Source of the DNA: Thereva unica
Taxonomy: Eukaryota; Arthropoda; Insecta; Diptera; Therevidae
Reading direction: 5' to 3'
Assembly (NCBI GenBank): GCA_949987705.1
Contig: OX465281.1
Coordinates: 222,613,978 to 222,677,977 of the forward strand
DNA length: 64,000 nucleotides
A model generated the notes under the pieces. It was not told the DNA's origin, did no database searches, and was given only the letters and a program-made list of their open reading frames with translations. A program made the position numbers and the translations under genes. Shown piece after piece: positions 9,919-21,765 of the stretch (position 1 is its first letter; each line of letters opens with the position of its first letter).

Positions 9919-11418
9919 TTAAGGCTTCAATAAGGCTAGCAATATCATTAGGAGTACAGTAATTATATAATTGGAGGTCGTCCGCGTAGCAATGGTGACG
10001 AGCAAAGAATAAACAATTAGGTAAATCATTAACATATAGACAGAACAGCAGTGGCCCAAGAACAGAGCCTGTTGAGGAACACCCGAGGGTACAGAGATAA
10101 AGGAGGAAAAATCGTTGTTATATTTCACGCATTGATATCTATTAATTAGGAAAGAGGCAAGAAGATGAGTCGCAGAGGACGAGAGGGCGAAATTGGAGGA
10201 CAATTTATTGAGGAGAACGCTATGGCAAACCGTGTTGAAAGCACGCGAGAAATCTAGAAGGATCAATATACCTAACTCATTCCTATCACATGCCATACGT
10301 AAGTCCGTCAAGACCTTTAGCAGCGCAGTTTCACAGCTATGGAACTTCCTGAACCCAGATTGCAACGGATTCAATAGATTTTCATGGGTAAGATAGGATT
10401 GCAATTGGACAGATAAGATTTTCTGCAATGCTTTGGACAGAAATGGTAAGATGCTAATCGGGCGTAAATCGCCCACATCTACAGGACAAGGGACTTTAGG
10501 AATAGGGGTGATAACAGCCTTTTTCCATAACGATGGAAATGTAGATTGCAATATACAGGAATTAAAGATATGCGTTAACACTGGTAAGATTAGAGGAGCA
10601 ATGGTCTTAACGAAATGAGAAGGGATGTTATCGATTCCAGTTGCATTGGATTTAATGGACATAATGGCACTGTGTGTTTCGCTTTCATCTACACACCTGA
10701 AACTAAAACCATCCACGGACAAAGAGGATAAATCAATAGGCGGTAAGTTATCCGGGAGAGGCTCCACGAATGAGTGGTTAAGAACACAGGGATCGAGGTC
10801 TACTTGTGCACTATCTCTACCACAAACACCCAACGATCGTAAGTTCTTCCACAGCAGCTTAGAAGGGAGAGAGGTGTTTAATTTTTGTTCAAAAAACTGT
10901 CTTTTGGCACTTCTAATCTTGTGATTAACAAGATTGCGGACTCGAGTGTACTGCTGTCGACTTTCGGTGGTTTTGAGACGGCGGTAACGTTGATACAAAT
11001 ATTCCCTTTCAGAGATCAGACGTTTAATTTCAATGGTAAACCATGAACTTGAATAAGGATTACGTTTAGTGCGCCTGCATTTGAGAGGGACAGTTCGTTG
11101 CAGTACAGTTGTTAAGAAAGAGTTAAGAAGTCCAACTTTGTCATTCACATCAGTAGCATTATAGATAACGGACCAGGGGGTGGAAAGACATTTCTGCCTC
11201 AGATTAGCAATGTTCAGATTTTTGAAGTCCCTGTAGGTCGCTATTCCAGGAGATTCTAGAGCTAAGAAATGGAAGATATGGGATATAAGATGGGAGATTT
11301 TAACGTAAATAACGAATTTATTATTAAAATTTATAAATTCAAAAAGCGAGGCCAATATAGCGAAAGAATTTTGCCAAATAACTGTCATATCCCGGTAAGG
11401 AGTATGTAGGTTGTTCAA
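9919..11418 (-). pseudogene. LINE ORF2: endonuclease-RT linker and reverse transcriptase
   Basis: Broken ORF2 of the CR1/L2-like element. From about residue 60 the YRDFKNLNIANLRQKC linker follows the endonuclease tail. A basic region (RYRRLKTTESRQQYTRVRN) lies next. The RT core shows IPSHFVKTIAPLILPVLTHI, VITPIPK, LRPISILPFLSK, QSGFRKFHSCETALLKV and LLDFSRAFNTV. At the GVPQ motif the frame slips: the continuation GSVLGPLLF, VNDLP and CYADDLQLY, with the catalytic Asp pair, is present in another frame at about 10090-9960. Copying RNA into DNA at a nick is the known role of this protein family. This copy cannot make the whole enzyme. The annotated N-terminal 50 or so residues are probably not original. 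Confidence 0.85.
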
Positions 11419-12177
11419 GAGTTGGAAAATCGGAAAATCTTGACATTCTAGCTACAAATGGAAAAACATTGAATATAGTGTATCCTGAAGCTCTTTAAGT
11501 TTCAGAACTGAGAAGCGAAAATGTGCGATTTGAATTTTTAGGTAAAAGTCTAGAATTTTGCAATACGGGAAGACGCTGGCATCTGGGTAAATAAATAAAA
11601 CCTCGGCCAGAGACATTTTCAACTGATGCGTTTGGACGCTTTTATACTGTTCTTCCATCGAATACTGAGGTACTTGAAGAACTGAACGTTCAAAAAACGA
11701 AATCTAAAAAAAAAATTAACTGCGGGAGAGTTAATTCAATCGGCTGATAACGCCATCTTTTACTAATTTGGGTATGGCGAATACAATAAAAATCAAAGCA
11801 ACCCTCTAGCTTGATCGAAAACTACCCCCAGAAGAACCCTTATTTCTAAAATTGAGTGTTTCGCGCTTTCTTATGAAATCACCCCGCCAATTTTGTGCAT
11901 ACTATAAGCTATTCTCGGACACCAAAACTTAGATGGAATTTTGGCGAGGTGTATTATACAGTATAAATCTATGCATACTATACCCTGTTCTCACAGAAAG
12001 TTTGTCAACTGAAAACTTCTTGAAAGACAACAAATTGTATGGGTGTGTGGAGTTGTAGAGTTTTCAAAACAATGAATGGAAAACAAAGAAAGGCAAACGC
12101 AAGACCACGAAGAATTCTCGCATTTTACTCTAGTACCGTAATGTTGAATATATGTAACTATTAAAAAATCTCATTAA
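11331..12177. other. No gene seen
   Basis: Minus-strand frame 11452-11658 has no motif. Nothing else was recognised. Confidence 0.4.
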
Positions 12178-12676
12178 CACTTTGTTGACCGGCAATTTTA
12201 CACAGAAACTATGTCATGTCACCGGCTATTATTTTGTAATTGAAGATGGAAGTAGTAGCATGTGCGAGTCGGACTAACCTGTAAATATGTTGAGCCGCAA
12301 TCAGATTACCCCCCCCCCCCTCCCCATCGTTTTCCAGGATGCTGAGAATGGAGGTGAATAACAAATAGACAAATCGGACAATCAGTTAAAGTATCCGTCA
12401 TTCATTGAAACTTTCTTCGCCGTTTCGCTCCGCCATGATTCAAATTTTTAAATTTCTAGAATTGTCGCAAAAACCTAATTTTCAAGAAAAGCATGTATTA
12501 TAAAGCCGACATGACTAAACAGAATGCGCAAAGCTTTGGAGATATTCTATAAAGCCATAGGTTTCGTAAATTGAAATTAGATAGATAATGCAAGTGCAAT
12601 GACGAGTTAACTCGTCATCGGTCAACAACGTTTGCGCATGACAAGACGAGTTAACTCGTCACCGGTCAACAAAGTG
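12178..12676. mobile_element. piggyBac-like MITE, about 499 bp
   Basis: Inverted ends cactttgttgaccgg (12178-12192) and ccggtcaacaaagtg (12662-12676). The left end is preceded by TTAA, the piggyBac target; the right end is followed by TTGT, which could be a mutated TTAA. Near the right end the perfect 16 bp palindrome gacgagttaactcgtc occurs twice (about 12602 and 12645), each followed by a ccggtcaaca block. The interior also has a C13-type homopolymer run at about 12310. No coding motif. Confidence 0.68.
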
Positions 12677-14249
12677 TTGTGAACAACATTTCTATGGCTC
12701 CGTGCCAAGTGAATTTTTGGTGAAATCGCATACAAATCGGGCAAGGATTTTAAAACTCTAGCAGACAAGATGATATATAAAACTTGAACCTAATAAATTT
12801 ATTCTGGATCGCATTAAAAATGAATTATTTAGAAATTATACATAAATTACCTAAAAAAATTAACAAAATTATATGGCTATTAAATTTTATGGATGATGTT
12901 GAACCGTGCGAGATTGCCTACGCATCCACTATGTCTAAACTTTCACAGTCTACATTTAGCTCGTTTGCATCGTAAAGATTATGAAAATTCCGATTTTTTA
13001 ATTTATGATCTGCAACATCTCATCAAATTTATAAGACTAGACATTATCTGTCAAATTTAGAAGACCAGAACTTTTCAAATCAACTTTTATGTTATATGGA
13101 AGACTAAGGTCGGTTCTGGTCGACGACACGAAGTGGAGCATAAACTGAGCCTACCTGCGGCAGCTGTGGCGACAATGTGCCCGTTGAGTTACCTAAGGCA
13201 ACCTGCTGTTGGGACTATAAATATAAGCATAGTTCTCCATGTTACGGGTTATACAAGTACCGCCGCGGATATTTGGACCTACGGTATTCTAAATAGCACG
13301 TGTACGTGTACCTCAGAGCAAGCTCAGCAGCCTACTCAGAGATTTTTCGAATAATTTAATCTGTTCGAGTAAAGTTGCGACAAGCAACGAGAATTTACAC
13401 CGCGTTACCAATGGAAAGCTACTGGAAGGTGAAGGCAGGCTCATCTTCTTCGTAACAACACCATCAGCTCTCTGTCCTTCCGATCGGGCATTGATGCTAA
13501 TTTAAGATACAGTTTGCGATAAGGAAGCCCAAATATATCCTGACATGCGGCGCCGTAATTTTCCGGTCACTTTACGAGACAGCAAAGGAAAGCACTGCTT
13601 TAAGATGACCGAACCAGGTGTGGATCTTCAGCGTTAGATATATTTCCTCAGCGTGCAATAGTCTAGATCAGTGATCCCCGAACTTTTTTCGCCGCGTACC
13701 ATTATGACGAAAATATTCCTAAATTGTACCCCCTAGTTATATATGACAAGGTGGCGTGAAGGTCATCACCCTATCGGAAGATGCTATAATCTTTGCGCAA
13801 TGGTGGTAAATGTCAGCTCTGCTTTGACAATTGTGAAGTAAACTTTGCATCTGTTTCACCTATATCTTTGCATTCTAAACCTCCAGCAGGCAGGCAGTAG
13901 CTATAAAGGTGCGGGAATGATGCACTTCTCCTACACTTTTATCCCAATACTTCCCGCTTCTACGTAAGTGCATATGTAATCACATATCTAAACATTTTGT
14001 AATGTATTCCATCTTTTGAACAGATTCTGAACCGCTGAAAAGGAATGCCAAAGCGCTTCTTATTTATATCAAAATCCCTTTCCTTTTAACACAGGTATGC
14101 CATCAGAGCGAAGCGCTTATATATTGTTGTTTAAGAAGCACAATTGACGCTGGAAAATTGAAGCTCTTGGTAAACTCCAGAAGCGTGAAACCTTAGCTTA
14201 CAGTCCATAACAGCCGTGTTTCTTTTTTCTGGAGTAACTACACCAGTGT
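12677..14249. other. No gene seen; lone hAT-like end at about 13672
   Basis: The segment starting cagtgatccccgaacttttt resembles one terminus of hAT elements, but no matching partner end or 8 bp duplication was found nearby. Open frame 13133-13354 has no motif. Confidence 0.35.
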
Positions 14250-14835
14250 ACTTTGCAGTACTTCCAACTACCCCACTTCTTACTTCTTGGAGTACTTCTT
14301 GGAGTAATTCTTGGATACTTCTTGGAACCCTTCTTGGCGAACTTGGTAGTACTTCTTGGGTACTTGGAAAAATTCTTGGAGTACTTCTTGGATACTTCTT
14401 GGTACTTAGTACTTTGGATACTTCTTGAAGAACTTTTTGGAGCACATGGTAGTACTTCTTGATTACTTCTTGGAGTACTTCTTGGAGTACCTGGTAGTAC
14501 TAATTGAAGTACCTCTTGGAGTACTTGGTAGTATTTATTGAAGAACTTCTTGGAGTAATTGGTGGTACTTCTTGGAGTACTTGATAGTATTTCTTGAAGT
14601 ACTAGGTAGTACTTCTTGAAGTATTTCTACTTGGTAGTACTTCTTGAAGTACTTCTACTTGGTAGTACTTCTTGAAGTAGGTCTAGGAGTACATCTTGCA
14701 GTACTTCTTAGAATACTGCATGGAGTACTTGGTGGAGTACTTGTTGGAGTACTTCTTGTAGTACTTCTTGCAAACTTCTTGAAGTACTTTGGATGCTTCT
14801 TGGTACTTAGCACTTGATACTTAGTACCTTGCATA
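14250..14835. repeat. Minisatellite of a ggagtacttctt core
   Basis: Dozens of degenerate units of about 14-16 bp (cttcttggagtact, alternating with cttggtagta and cttgaagtact) run through the block without spacers. Open frames on both strands are rich in Leu, Gly, Val or Ser and come from the repeat. Unit order drifts along the array, as expected for an old minisatellite. Confidence 0.9.
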
Positions 14836-17199
14836 CTTGAAACTTATATTTCCACCAACTCTATAGCCTGACATGAAGTTCAAATTCCCGGTTTGTACGT
14901 GTACGTTTCTTAAGCAACGAGATTTAAGTTATGAGCCCAACCAGTGTACATTTAATGGCCTCGGTTCTGGATTCAAAAAATGGCAGTTTGTCCTCTGGTA
15001 TTAGAAGCTCTGCCATAACACCCAACACCTCCGCCAGATAACCTTGCGGGCCGAGGCTAAAAAATGATTGGCTCCCCTTCAAGAAGATTGAAATTCCAAA
15101 AAAGCTTTACCTTAAAACAAATTTTAATTTCCGTACACGCTCAATGAGAAAAGCGAGCATTGCGAATCACAGCAGTAATTGTAATGCGAATTACTCAGTC
15201 ATTTCAAAAAGTATCGGATGTCAAAGCTTTCAATTGGGTTTGGTTTGCTATGTTCGCCGCGATTATTGCCATTTGTTAAGGCTAACACGGCAATTATTCA
15301 AAACCGTACAATCAAAAGGTACATCATTAATTGTTAGTCTTATAGCCCATCTAAAACTTTCTACGCATAATTTTCGAACTAAACCGTTTAGCCGATTTTC
15401 AGAAATGGTCGATATGAGATACGTTTTAAGAAGAAGCGCGTATGTTTTGGCTCGTATACTGAAAAAGGCACGCCACCTCTGCCCTATGATATTGTCGATG
15501 AAAGAGTAAAAGAACTCCCAACACGAAGACGCGGTTTTCTTGAATGGGTTCAATACTACCGCAACAGAATCTAAATTTGGGTAATTCAAAAGGGGGTGGC
15601 TTCCACGTGCTTTATGCAGGAGAGAAAACAAGGATTTTTAGTAAAAAGGGATGATAAGGAAAAAGGAATGTTATTTAGAGGGGAGAAATGGAAAGAAGTA
15701 TCTAGTTTGTTGCGAGAAATCGAACCACCGATATCTAGGTTGGCAGTCAATGGTTATTGTATTTTAGCCGAATTTTTGGAAGGAGGTTCTCTTTCATTAG
15801 TGAGGATGTGTTTCATTTCTTAAAATCTTTTAAACATCTTATTTTCAAGTAACCTTAACAAATCTTTATTTAATTTCAATTTTCCATGCCCTGAAGGGAA
15901 ATATTACGGCGTTGTGGTCTATGGAGCTCATTAGTGAATCGTTTTCGGATCAAATGTCTTGACTGAAATTTGAGCCTGCCAAGGATTCACTTTAAAGCTT
16001 TTAATTTTCTTTAAGTAAAGTCAAAAACTGATAAAATTGAAGGTTTATCTAGTATGTAGCTATCATTTTACAATTACTACGACATTAATCCTAGCAAAAT
16101 ATAAATTTAAGCGTCCTTTTTCTTCCTTTAACTTTTTTTTTATCCTTTTTCGACTATTTTTCATAAATTTTAAGTTAACATCACCAAGAATTTTACACAC
16201 GTGCCTAAAAAGGACTCTTCTCATGGAGCTATAACGGATATCAAACGATATTCATGCTTACCGTCATTATTAGTCCTTGAGTTCCAGACAACCTTTCTGA
16301 AGTTTAGACATCACAAAGCCTTAAATTGTAGCTAGAAGAAAAGTAATCGATAAATTCCTATTTCGAGAATTACTTAAGACTCTCTTTGATATTATTTTCG
16401 ATTTTATGCAATGTCTCGCCATAGTTCAATATCGGCAAAATCATTTCGTTTGGATTGAGTCGTAAAACAGGAATTTAATTGAAATTTCACGCTCAAGCAA
16501 ATCAATAACAACAACCTGAAAATATCTCTGGCATATCAAGCCCGCAGGTAAAACAAGTCAACTAAGAAAGGCATTTGAATTTCTGGGAGTATGTAGCAGC
16601 ACAGCAGTACATATTGCTTCCATTCGATTGAAGCGTATTCTGGCCCCTTTTATAGCCGTCTTCGAGGGGTGGGTCTTTCACAGACTATCAAAAGACACTA
16701 ATAACTACCTTTTGCCATTGTTTAAATAAACCCAATATAAGGAGGGGTCTCTTGCAGAGCCCCAGAAGTTGGTATTGCGTTCAATTCAGACAATGTCATG
16801 ATTTATTCAGTGCCATGATGTTTCATTGTTCATGGAAGCCAGGAATAGCCCGAAATCTTATTTCTGCCTGCCGATATTGAATCGATATCATGTCAGGAAA
16901 TATTTTTCATTATCTTTGGGGGAATGTGAATCGTGATTGAAATATTCTTTTTAATTTCAAGATGTTTGGGAAAAGTTGATCAATTCTTGGGCTTTGGAAA
17001 ATAATAAGAAACTTTTTGGAGTTCTCTAAATTCCCGAGGGAGAAGTTATCCACTCACTTAAATCTTATTTGATATGCGCAGTTCTCTGCATTATGAATTT
17101 ATTGAAATATTACACAAATGTTATAAATATGTAACGCAGCCGCCCTGTTTAGCTGTTTTGGAGGCTGTCAAACTTGTCAAACTAACGAACTTTATATTT
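14836..17199. other. No gene seen
   Basis: Open frames 15144-15509 (+), 15263-15631 (-), 15596-15823 (+) and 16037-16234 (+) show no recognisable domain and overlap each other on both strands. No repeat pair was noticed. Confidence 0.4.
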
Positions 17200-19142
17200 G
17201 AACACTTTAGTATTGGATATCCTCGGATCTCTACCACAAACCAGATATCTCCGGTGATCTGCAGGAGTCAATTCTATCCTAGGGCACAATCTACAAGTCC
17301 TACATTCGACTCTGCTTCGAGTACAACTTGTGTATTTGGGGTGTCACCCAAATATGGCCCACACCATAAAAGCAGGGAAATGAGCGCGCATGTTAAGAAT
17401 ATAACTCAGCCGGTAATCTTCGTTTTTCAACAATCGCGTTGCTCACTTCTGGCGACTTGAGACTCAAACTGCTAATTTTTTTATGCCAAAGGCTAAGCTT
17501 AGATGTTACCCTCTATATTTTATGGATATGCTACTTTAACATTGCAAAAATGCAGGACAATTTTTTATTGGGTTGTGCAGGGGGTCGGTGTATGTTTTTA
17601 TTTCAGTTTTTGTGGTCGGCGGCCCTCATTTGGCCGCCTTCTTGGAAAAATCTGGAGATGATTTTATCTGAGATAGTACTCGGTGTACAGTAAAAATTAT
17701 AGCAAAAAACTTGACTCCCTAAGAATAAAATAACTCACAAGAAAAACTGTAAATCGCAAAACGCTAAAAAAGCGAAGAATATTGGAACTTTTTTCGTCCT
17801 ACATGGTCCTACAAAGCATTAAATATAGATACCTCTCTTCGTCTACCCGACCATTGCAGCGTCTTCCAAGCGGAAGTCACTGCGATCTGGGAGGCTCTCG
17901 AATGGCTGAAGATAAATAATATATCTCATAAGAATATATGTATTCTATCGGATAGCCAGGCGGCCCTCGAATTTCTTAATTCTGTCGTCACAACATCCGC
18001 GAATGTTCTGAACTGCCCCAGGTCTCTGTGTGAGACAGCCATTCAGTTTGATATAGTACTGTGATACACTCATTCCCATTATACATTTTCATATTTCTCA
18101 AATCACATTTTTTTTCACCTTAGGTAAATATTTTTAACGGGTCACACACAAGAGTTTTTTTTGTACAAATCATGCAGACTGAACGTTGCAATTTTTCCCC
18201 GATTAAGTAAAAACGTAAATAGGTCACACGGGTGCATCAAATTCTTGAGGCCCGGTGCGTGCAAATTGCTGACCCAAGGCAATTTACCTAAGGTGGGAAT
18301 AATGATAATTATAGTTAGAGTAGAATAGATGTATAAGGCAATTTTATATAAATAGAGCATATTAATTAAATAAAATTCAGTCGTTGTAAAACTGACGTTT
18401 GAGTGGGAAGCCAAAAACTTTCCTAAGCCCGGGGGTTAAGCTCTTCAATAGCTGCTCCACTTACTAATCGGAGTTAATGCTTCTATAGCTGCTCCATAGG
18501 AGTTAATGCCTTCGGGCTGCTCCAGGCATTTAAAGGAATATCACAGTACTGTGTTTGGTTCCTGCACCCAGTGGGATTAGGGGAAACTGTAGGGACACCC
18601 CACTTAACCCGGATGGAAATGCCCTAGGCCACCTACAAAGTAGCTGTGAGGAAAATCAGCTAAGATCGCGCTTGGTTGAGATGGACCACAGCAACGGTGT
18701 GTGCACCCTTCAAGAAAATCGTTCAGAATCTCACGTGCGTCGCACCCTTCAAGCAAATCGTTCAAAATCTCAGGTTTAGTTGAACAAAAAGGACATAAGC
18801 CTTGTAGTGAAGGTGCTGACCGGTGAGTGTCCTTTTGGCCCGCTCGCCGAAAGATTAAGTTTTCTCCACACAACGACTTATGCAGAAGTTTTGGTAATGA
18901 AGAAGTGGAAGAAACTGTCTCCCATCTTCTCTGTACATATCCCGCCCTTGCAAGGAAAAGGCGGACCTTCCTTGGCTGAAAATACTGGTGTACCTAACCT
19001 CTGTCGCTTTAGCAAAAGCTCAAAACGGCTTGAAATGGCCTAAACCTTGTCTCAACACTAGAATGGCTTCACAATGGGCCCAATGGTATGCCTAAGTGGA
19101 CTCACTAGTGGGGGAGCAGCCATTTCAACCTAACCTAACCTA
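17200..19142 (+). mobile_element. Jockey/R1-like LINE 3' half, split by a solo LTR
   Basis: Degenerate ORF2 remains in shifting frames. An RT thumb-like segment (AQIYKSYIRLCFEYNLCIWG, about 17285-17345) comes first. An RNase H domain follows (FQAEVTAIWEALEWLKI, then NICILSDSQAALEFL, about 17860-17975), which is resumed after the LTR as LVPAPSGIRGN (family form V-P-G-H-S-G-I-x-G-N). Next are a LTGECPFGPLAERL segment and a Cys/His stretch with EEVEETVSHLLCTYPALARK (about 18905-18960). The tail ends in aacctaacctaacct at about 19127-19141. RNase H plus the final Cys-His motif is known from Jockey- and R1-type LINEs. Confidence 0.8.
18060..18545 (+). mobile_element. Solo LTR, 486 bp, with 4 bp GTAC duplication
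   Basis: Begins TGTGATA and ends TATCACA, the TG...CA form with short inverted ends usual for retroviral-type LTRs. Flanked by GTAC at 18056-18059 and 18546-18549. Removing the LTR and one GTAC joins the RNase H frame of the LINE as FDIVLCLVPAPSGIRGN. Inside, tatataaatagagcat (about 18347) could be the TATA box and attaaataaaattc (about 18362) could hold the AATAAA signal, supporting plus orientation. No internal region is left, so it arose by LTR-LTR recombination. Gypsy or Bel/Pao cannot be decided from this. Confidence 0.85.
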
Positions 19143-19433
19143 GTCCTACAAAAGATTTTATTCAAAAAGTCATGTCGTATAACCAGACACGATTTTTTGT
19201 ATGTGTGAAAGTCTAAGCTTAGGAATAATCCTTTATATTACCGTCACGGTGCAATGTCTAGTACCAAGTTTAGCTTGAAGATATAAAAAGGATATGATAG
19301 GTTAAGGGTAGCCGCCATATCCCTGCGTGCTAATTGTCAAGCAAGAGTAAACCTGAAACATAAGGACGCAGTACGTTATAATATATGTTCGTTTGGGTAT
19401 AGGTATGGATTCTTCTACTCATCACCTTTTTTA

Positions 19434-19530
19434 TGTGAAAGGCTAGAGACTCAGAGAAGGCCCCTATTCTGACGATAATCTATTTTTTTTCGTGTAGAGT
19501 GAAATGTCGGACAGCAGCTCTTGTCGGAAG
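19434..19530. repeat. Dispersed repeat, copy 1
   Basis: About 95 bp (tatgtgaaaggctagagact ... cggacagcagctcttgtcgg) match, as reverse complement with scattered changes, the stretch 59285-59385. Family unknown. Confidence 0.7.
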
Positions 19531-19599
19531 GTAATGAAGAGAGGGAGAAGTGAAGAAAGGAACTGCCACAACCAAACCGTATTATTTTTTTACTCCACC

Positions 19600-19906
19600 T
19601 ACTCCCAAACATTACTATGGCGACTCGGACATCGGGGCATTGAGAAACAGCCCCCTGGAGTGTTATGCCTCCTGAAACGAGTTGAATCTCATCAACCAAC
19701 CGATGGCATGCGCTATGGTGGAGCGGGGAAGGGCTAGGGAAGGCTTTGACAGAAGAAATCAGGAATGAAAAGAGGGAAGAAGAAGGAAGGAAAGCTATGT
19801 AGGTGGAAAGTGGAAACGGCAGAGGGCCGTGGGGCTGCCGGGATTCGAACCCGGGACCTCTGGGATGGTAGCCAATCGCCTTACTCCCTAAGCTACCGAG
19901 ATCCCC
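19600..19906 (-). mobile_element. tRNA-derived SINE
   Basis: On the minus strand a tRNA-like head (19906-19830) has an A box (tagcttagggag) and a perfect B box (ggttcgaatcc) within a 5 bp T-stem ccggg/cccgg. The acceptor arm pairs only partly and the anticodon arm is poor, so it is not a working tRNA. It is followed by a unique body with pyrimidine-rich and accgatggcatgcg-like (plus-strand) sequence down to about 19600. The A and B boxes are known to serve as the internal Pol III promoter of SINEs. The 3' end and tail are not clear. Confidence 0.62.
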
Positions 19907-19908
19907 TA

Positions 19909-20407
19909 AGGCCATCATACACGAGGGATCATGGCTCTGGAGCAAAAGCTTTTTCTGGGCAAGGGAGGCGTGCGGAGATGAAATAAGTGGAGAGTTTCGT
20001 GCTTCGGTGGAGACTTTTGTGCTCCTGCTTTCGACCTGCGAACACGGGAAGCACGCACTCACACAAATAAGAAAATAATACGTTGCCATGGAGTTAAAAA
20101 TAATAAACATTTAAACAATCAACAATTAACAATGAAAAAACATGTTGCCGCTGCAGCTGCAGCTGAAATCACCAACGCACTATTTTCTTCTAATATGATA
20201 TCTAATTTTTAATTGATTTAGTTAAACACCTGATCAGATTTAAATAAACACCCGACCAGAGTCAAAATATTTGACATCTCACTAATACAAACAACCATTG
20301 CGTAGCAACACAAAAGCTGCTTCCTTTGCTATTGCTCCATGTATTTTCAGGAAATTTGCAGCAAAGCTTTTGGTTGTAGAACCATGATCCCTCGTGTATT
20401 AATGGCT
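19909..20407. mobile_element. MITE, about 499 bp, TA flanks
   Basis: Inverted ends: the left atacacgagggatcatgg block (from about 19917) matches ccatgatccctcgtgtat (20382-20399) in complement, and aggccat pairs imperfectly with atggct. TA lies outside both ends (19907-19908, 20408-20409). The interior has no coding motif. It directly abuts the tRNA-like head of the SINE. Confidence 0.66.
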
Positions 20408-20409
20408 TA

Positions 20410-20575
20410 AAACACTATTTTTCTTGCTTCCATTTCGGAAAGTCGTTGATGACATCTTCATAGTATATTATTATATTTTTGTTCACCTTTTGCAATTGCC
20501 TTTTCGCCCTTCTTAACGCGAGTGTGAGCAGCGGTCTACGTTCGTCCGTTTTTTTTTTCGCCTCATACAACACCT
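20410..20575. other. No gene seen
   Basis: Short spacer between two MITEs; no motif was recognised. Confidence 0.4.
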
Positions 20576-20578
20576 TAA

Positions 20579-20908
20579 TGCTGTAAACATACTAAGGGCG
20601 AAAATAGTTTCCACAGCGACTGGCAAAAACGAATAGAACACACAGCTTTTCTATGAGTATGAAGGGTGCAGCACAATATGCAGACCACTCGACGATGAGG
20701 TCGCCGAGAGTGGCGACTCAATCAATCCAAATTCTATTTCGTAGCCGTCGCCCCTCAAAATTGCCCGGGCGGTGTGACATGGGATTGTGTTGCTATTTTC
20801 GTATGTTCCTTGCGCGTGTGTAGCATTCGGATGTCGAAGATGATTATTCTTGTGTGTGCTTTTTAATTTGTGTGCACCGTCGCCGTCGCCCTTAGTATGT
20901 TTACAGCA
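20579..20908. mobile_element. 330 bp Harbinger-like MITE, TAA duplication
   Basis: Perfect 23 bp inverted ends (tgctgtaaacatactaaggg and on) with TAA immediately outside each end (20576-20578 and 20909-20911). A 3 bp TAA/TTA duplication is the hallmark of PIF/Harbinger transposition. No coding motif inside. Confidence 0.8.
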
Positions 20909-20911
20909 TAA

Positions 20912-21600
20912 AGCTCCAATCGGATCATATAACAGCGCTCCAAATTCGCTCCTCTTAGTAACGCTTCCATTTTTCCTGCTGTGATAGCTTCTGGAAGGAT
21001 TCTCCCAAAAGAGAGATAAGTGCTGAACCCAGAGCTAGGCCCAAGGGCCTTTCTACGTAAGACCTGCTCCATTGTAGGCTGCACTAAGTAATTTTAGGTT
21101 CATTCACAAATAAAAAACCGACCATTCAGTATTTATATTCAATGTTCTGAATGTACTTATTCTTACTATAAATATTTTTAGTCAAAGATGTTTTGGAGTT
21201 TCAATATTTTGAAGGGCCTAAGCGGAACTTTGCCACCTTAAGGAGATGATCTAAAAATTGGAATTTTAGAAATTTCGCTTACATCCTAGTGAAGACAAGA
21301 CCATTATCAAAATGACCCTTAAAAGGGTTTCATCCTAGCGAAGATATGAACCTTGTGCTGAAATTCGAAATTCCAAGCATACATAAAAAGGGCTCCGGAA
21401 CCGGCGTTGCTTATCTATGTACTTCCGCGGAGCCCACAGATGGTGGATGCCCACACTACACCAAGCGAATTACTTGTGCCGCTATGGGAGCAGGAAGCAT
21501 CCCAGAAGACTCTGGCATATAAAAAAGGAGATACCACAGCGTCGAGCTATCTTGACGAGCTATCTTGGTATAAAGTTTTGGGGACGAATATAACATATCA
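20912..21600. other. No gene seen
   Basis: Short frames only (for example 21407-21604, +) without a motif. Confidence 0.4.
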
Positions 21601-21765
21601 CTAGTTCAACCAGTAAAATTTTACTATTTGCTATTACATATACTTACCTAGTTTATAGCAGAAAAATTAAATCGATTTAGCTCAAAGTTACATCCAAATT
21701 TCGAATTAGCGTATAAACGGGTATTAAATACATTCTTAAAACTATGGGTTAAGCCGAAATATTTC

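Larger units (their letters stand above)
8545..11330 (-). mobile_element. CR1/L2-like non-LTR retrotransposon, minus strand, 5' truncated
   Basis: The 3' end carries a (TAAA)n-type tail (read as tatttatttatttatttt at about 8545 on the plus strand) and an A-rich 3' untranslated region. The element then holds ORF2 from the C-terminal segment up through reverse transcriptase and ends near 11330, just after the tail of the endonuclease domain (ESPGIATYRDFKN). The endonuclease itself is missing or unrecognisable. A 293 bp MITE is inserted at 9492-9784. The reading frame is broken by that insertion and by at least one frameshift. Confidence 0.85.

Noticed and set aside
13672..13760. hAT element starting cagtgatccccgaactt
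   Set aside because: Only one end was found and there is no 8 bp duplication.
19127..19141. Interstitial telomere
   Set aside because: Only three units; it coincides with the 3' end of a LINE and is better read as its tail.
19830..19906. Functional tRNA gene on the minus strand
   Set aside because: A and B boxes are good, but the acceptor arm pairs only in part and the anticodon stem is poor; it fits a SINE head better.
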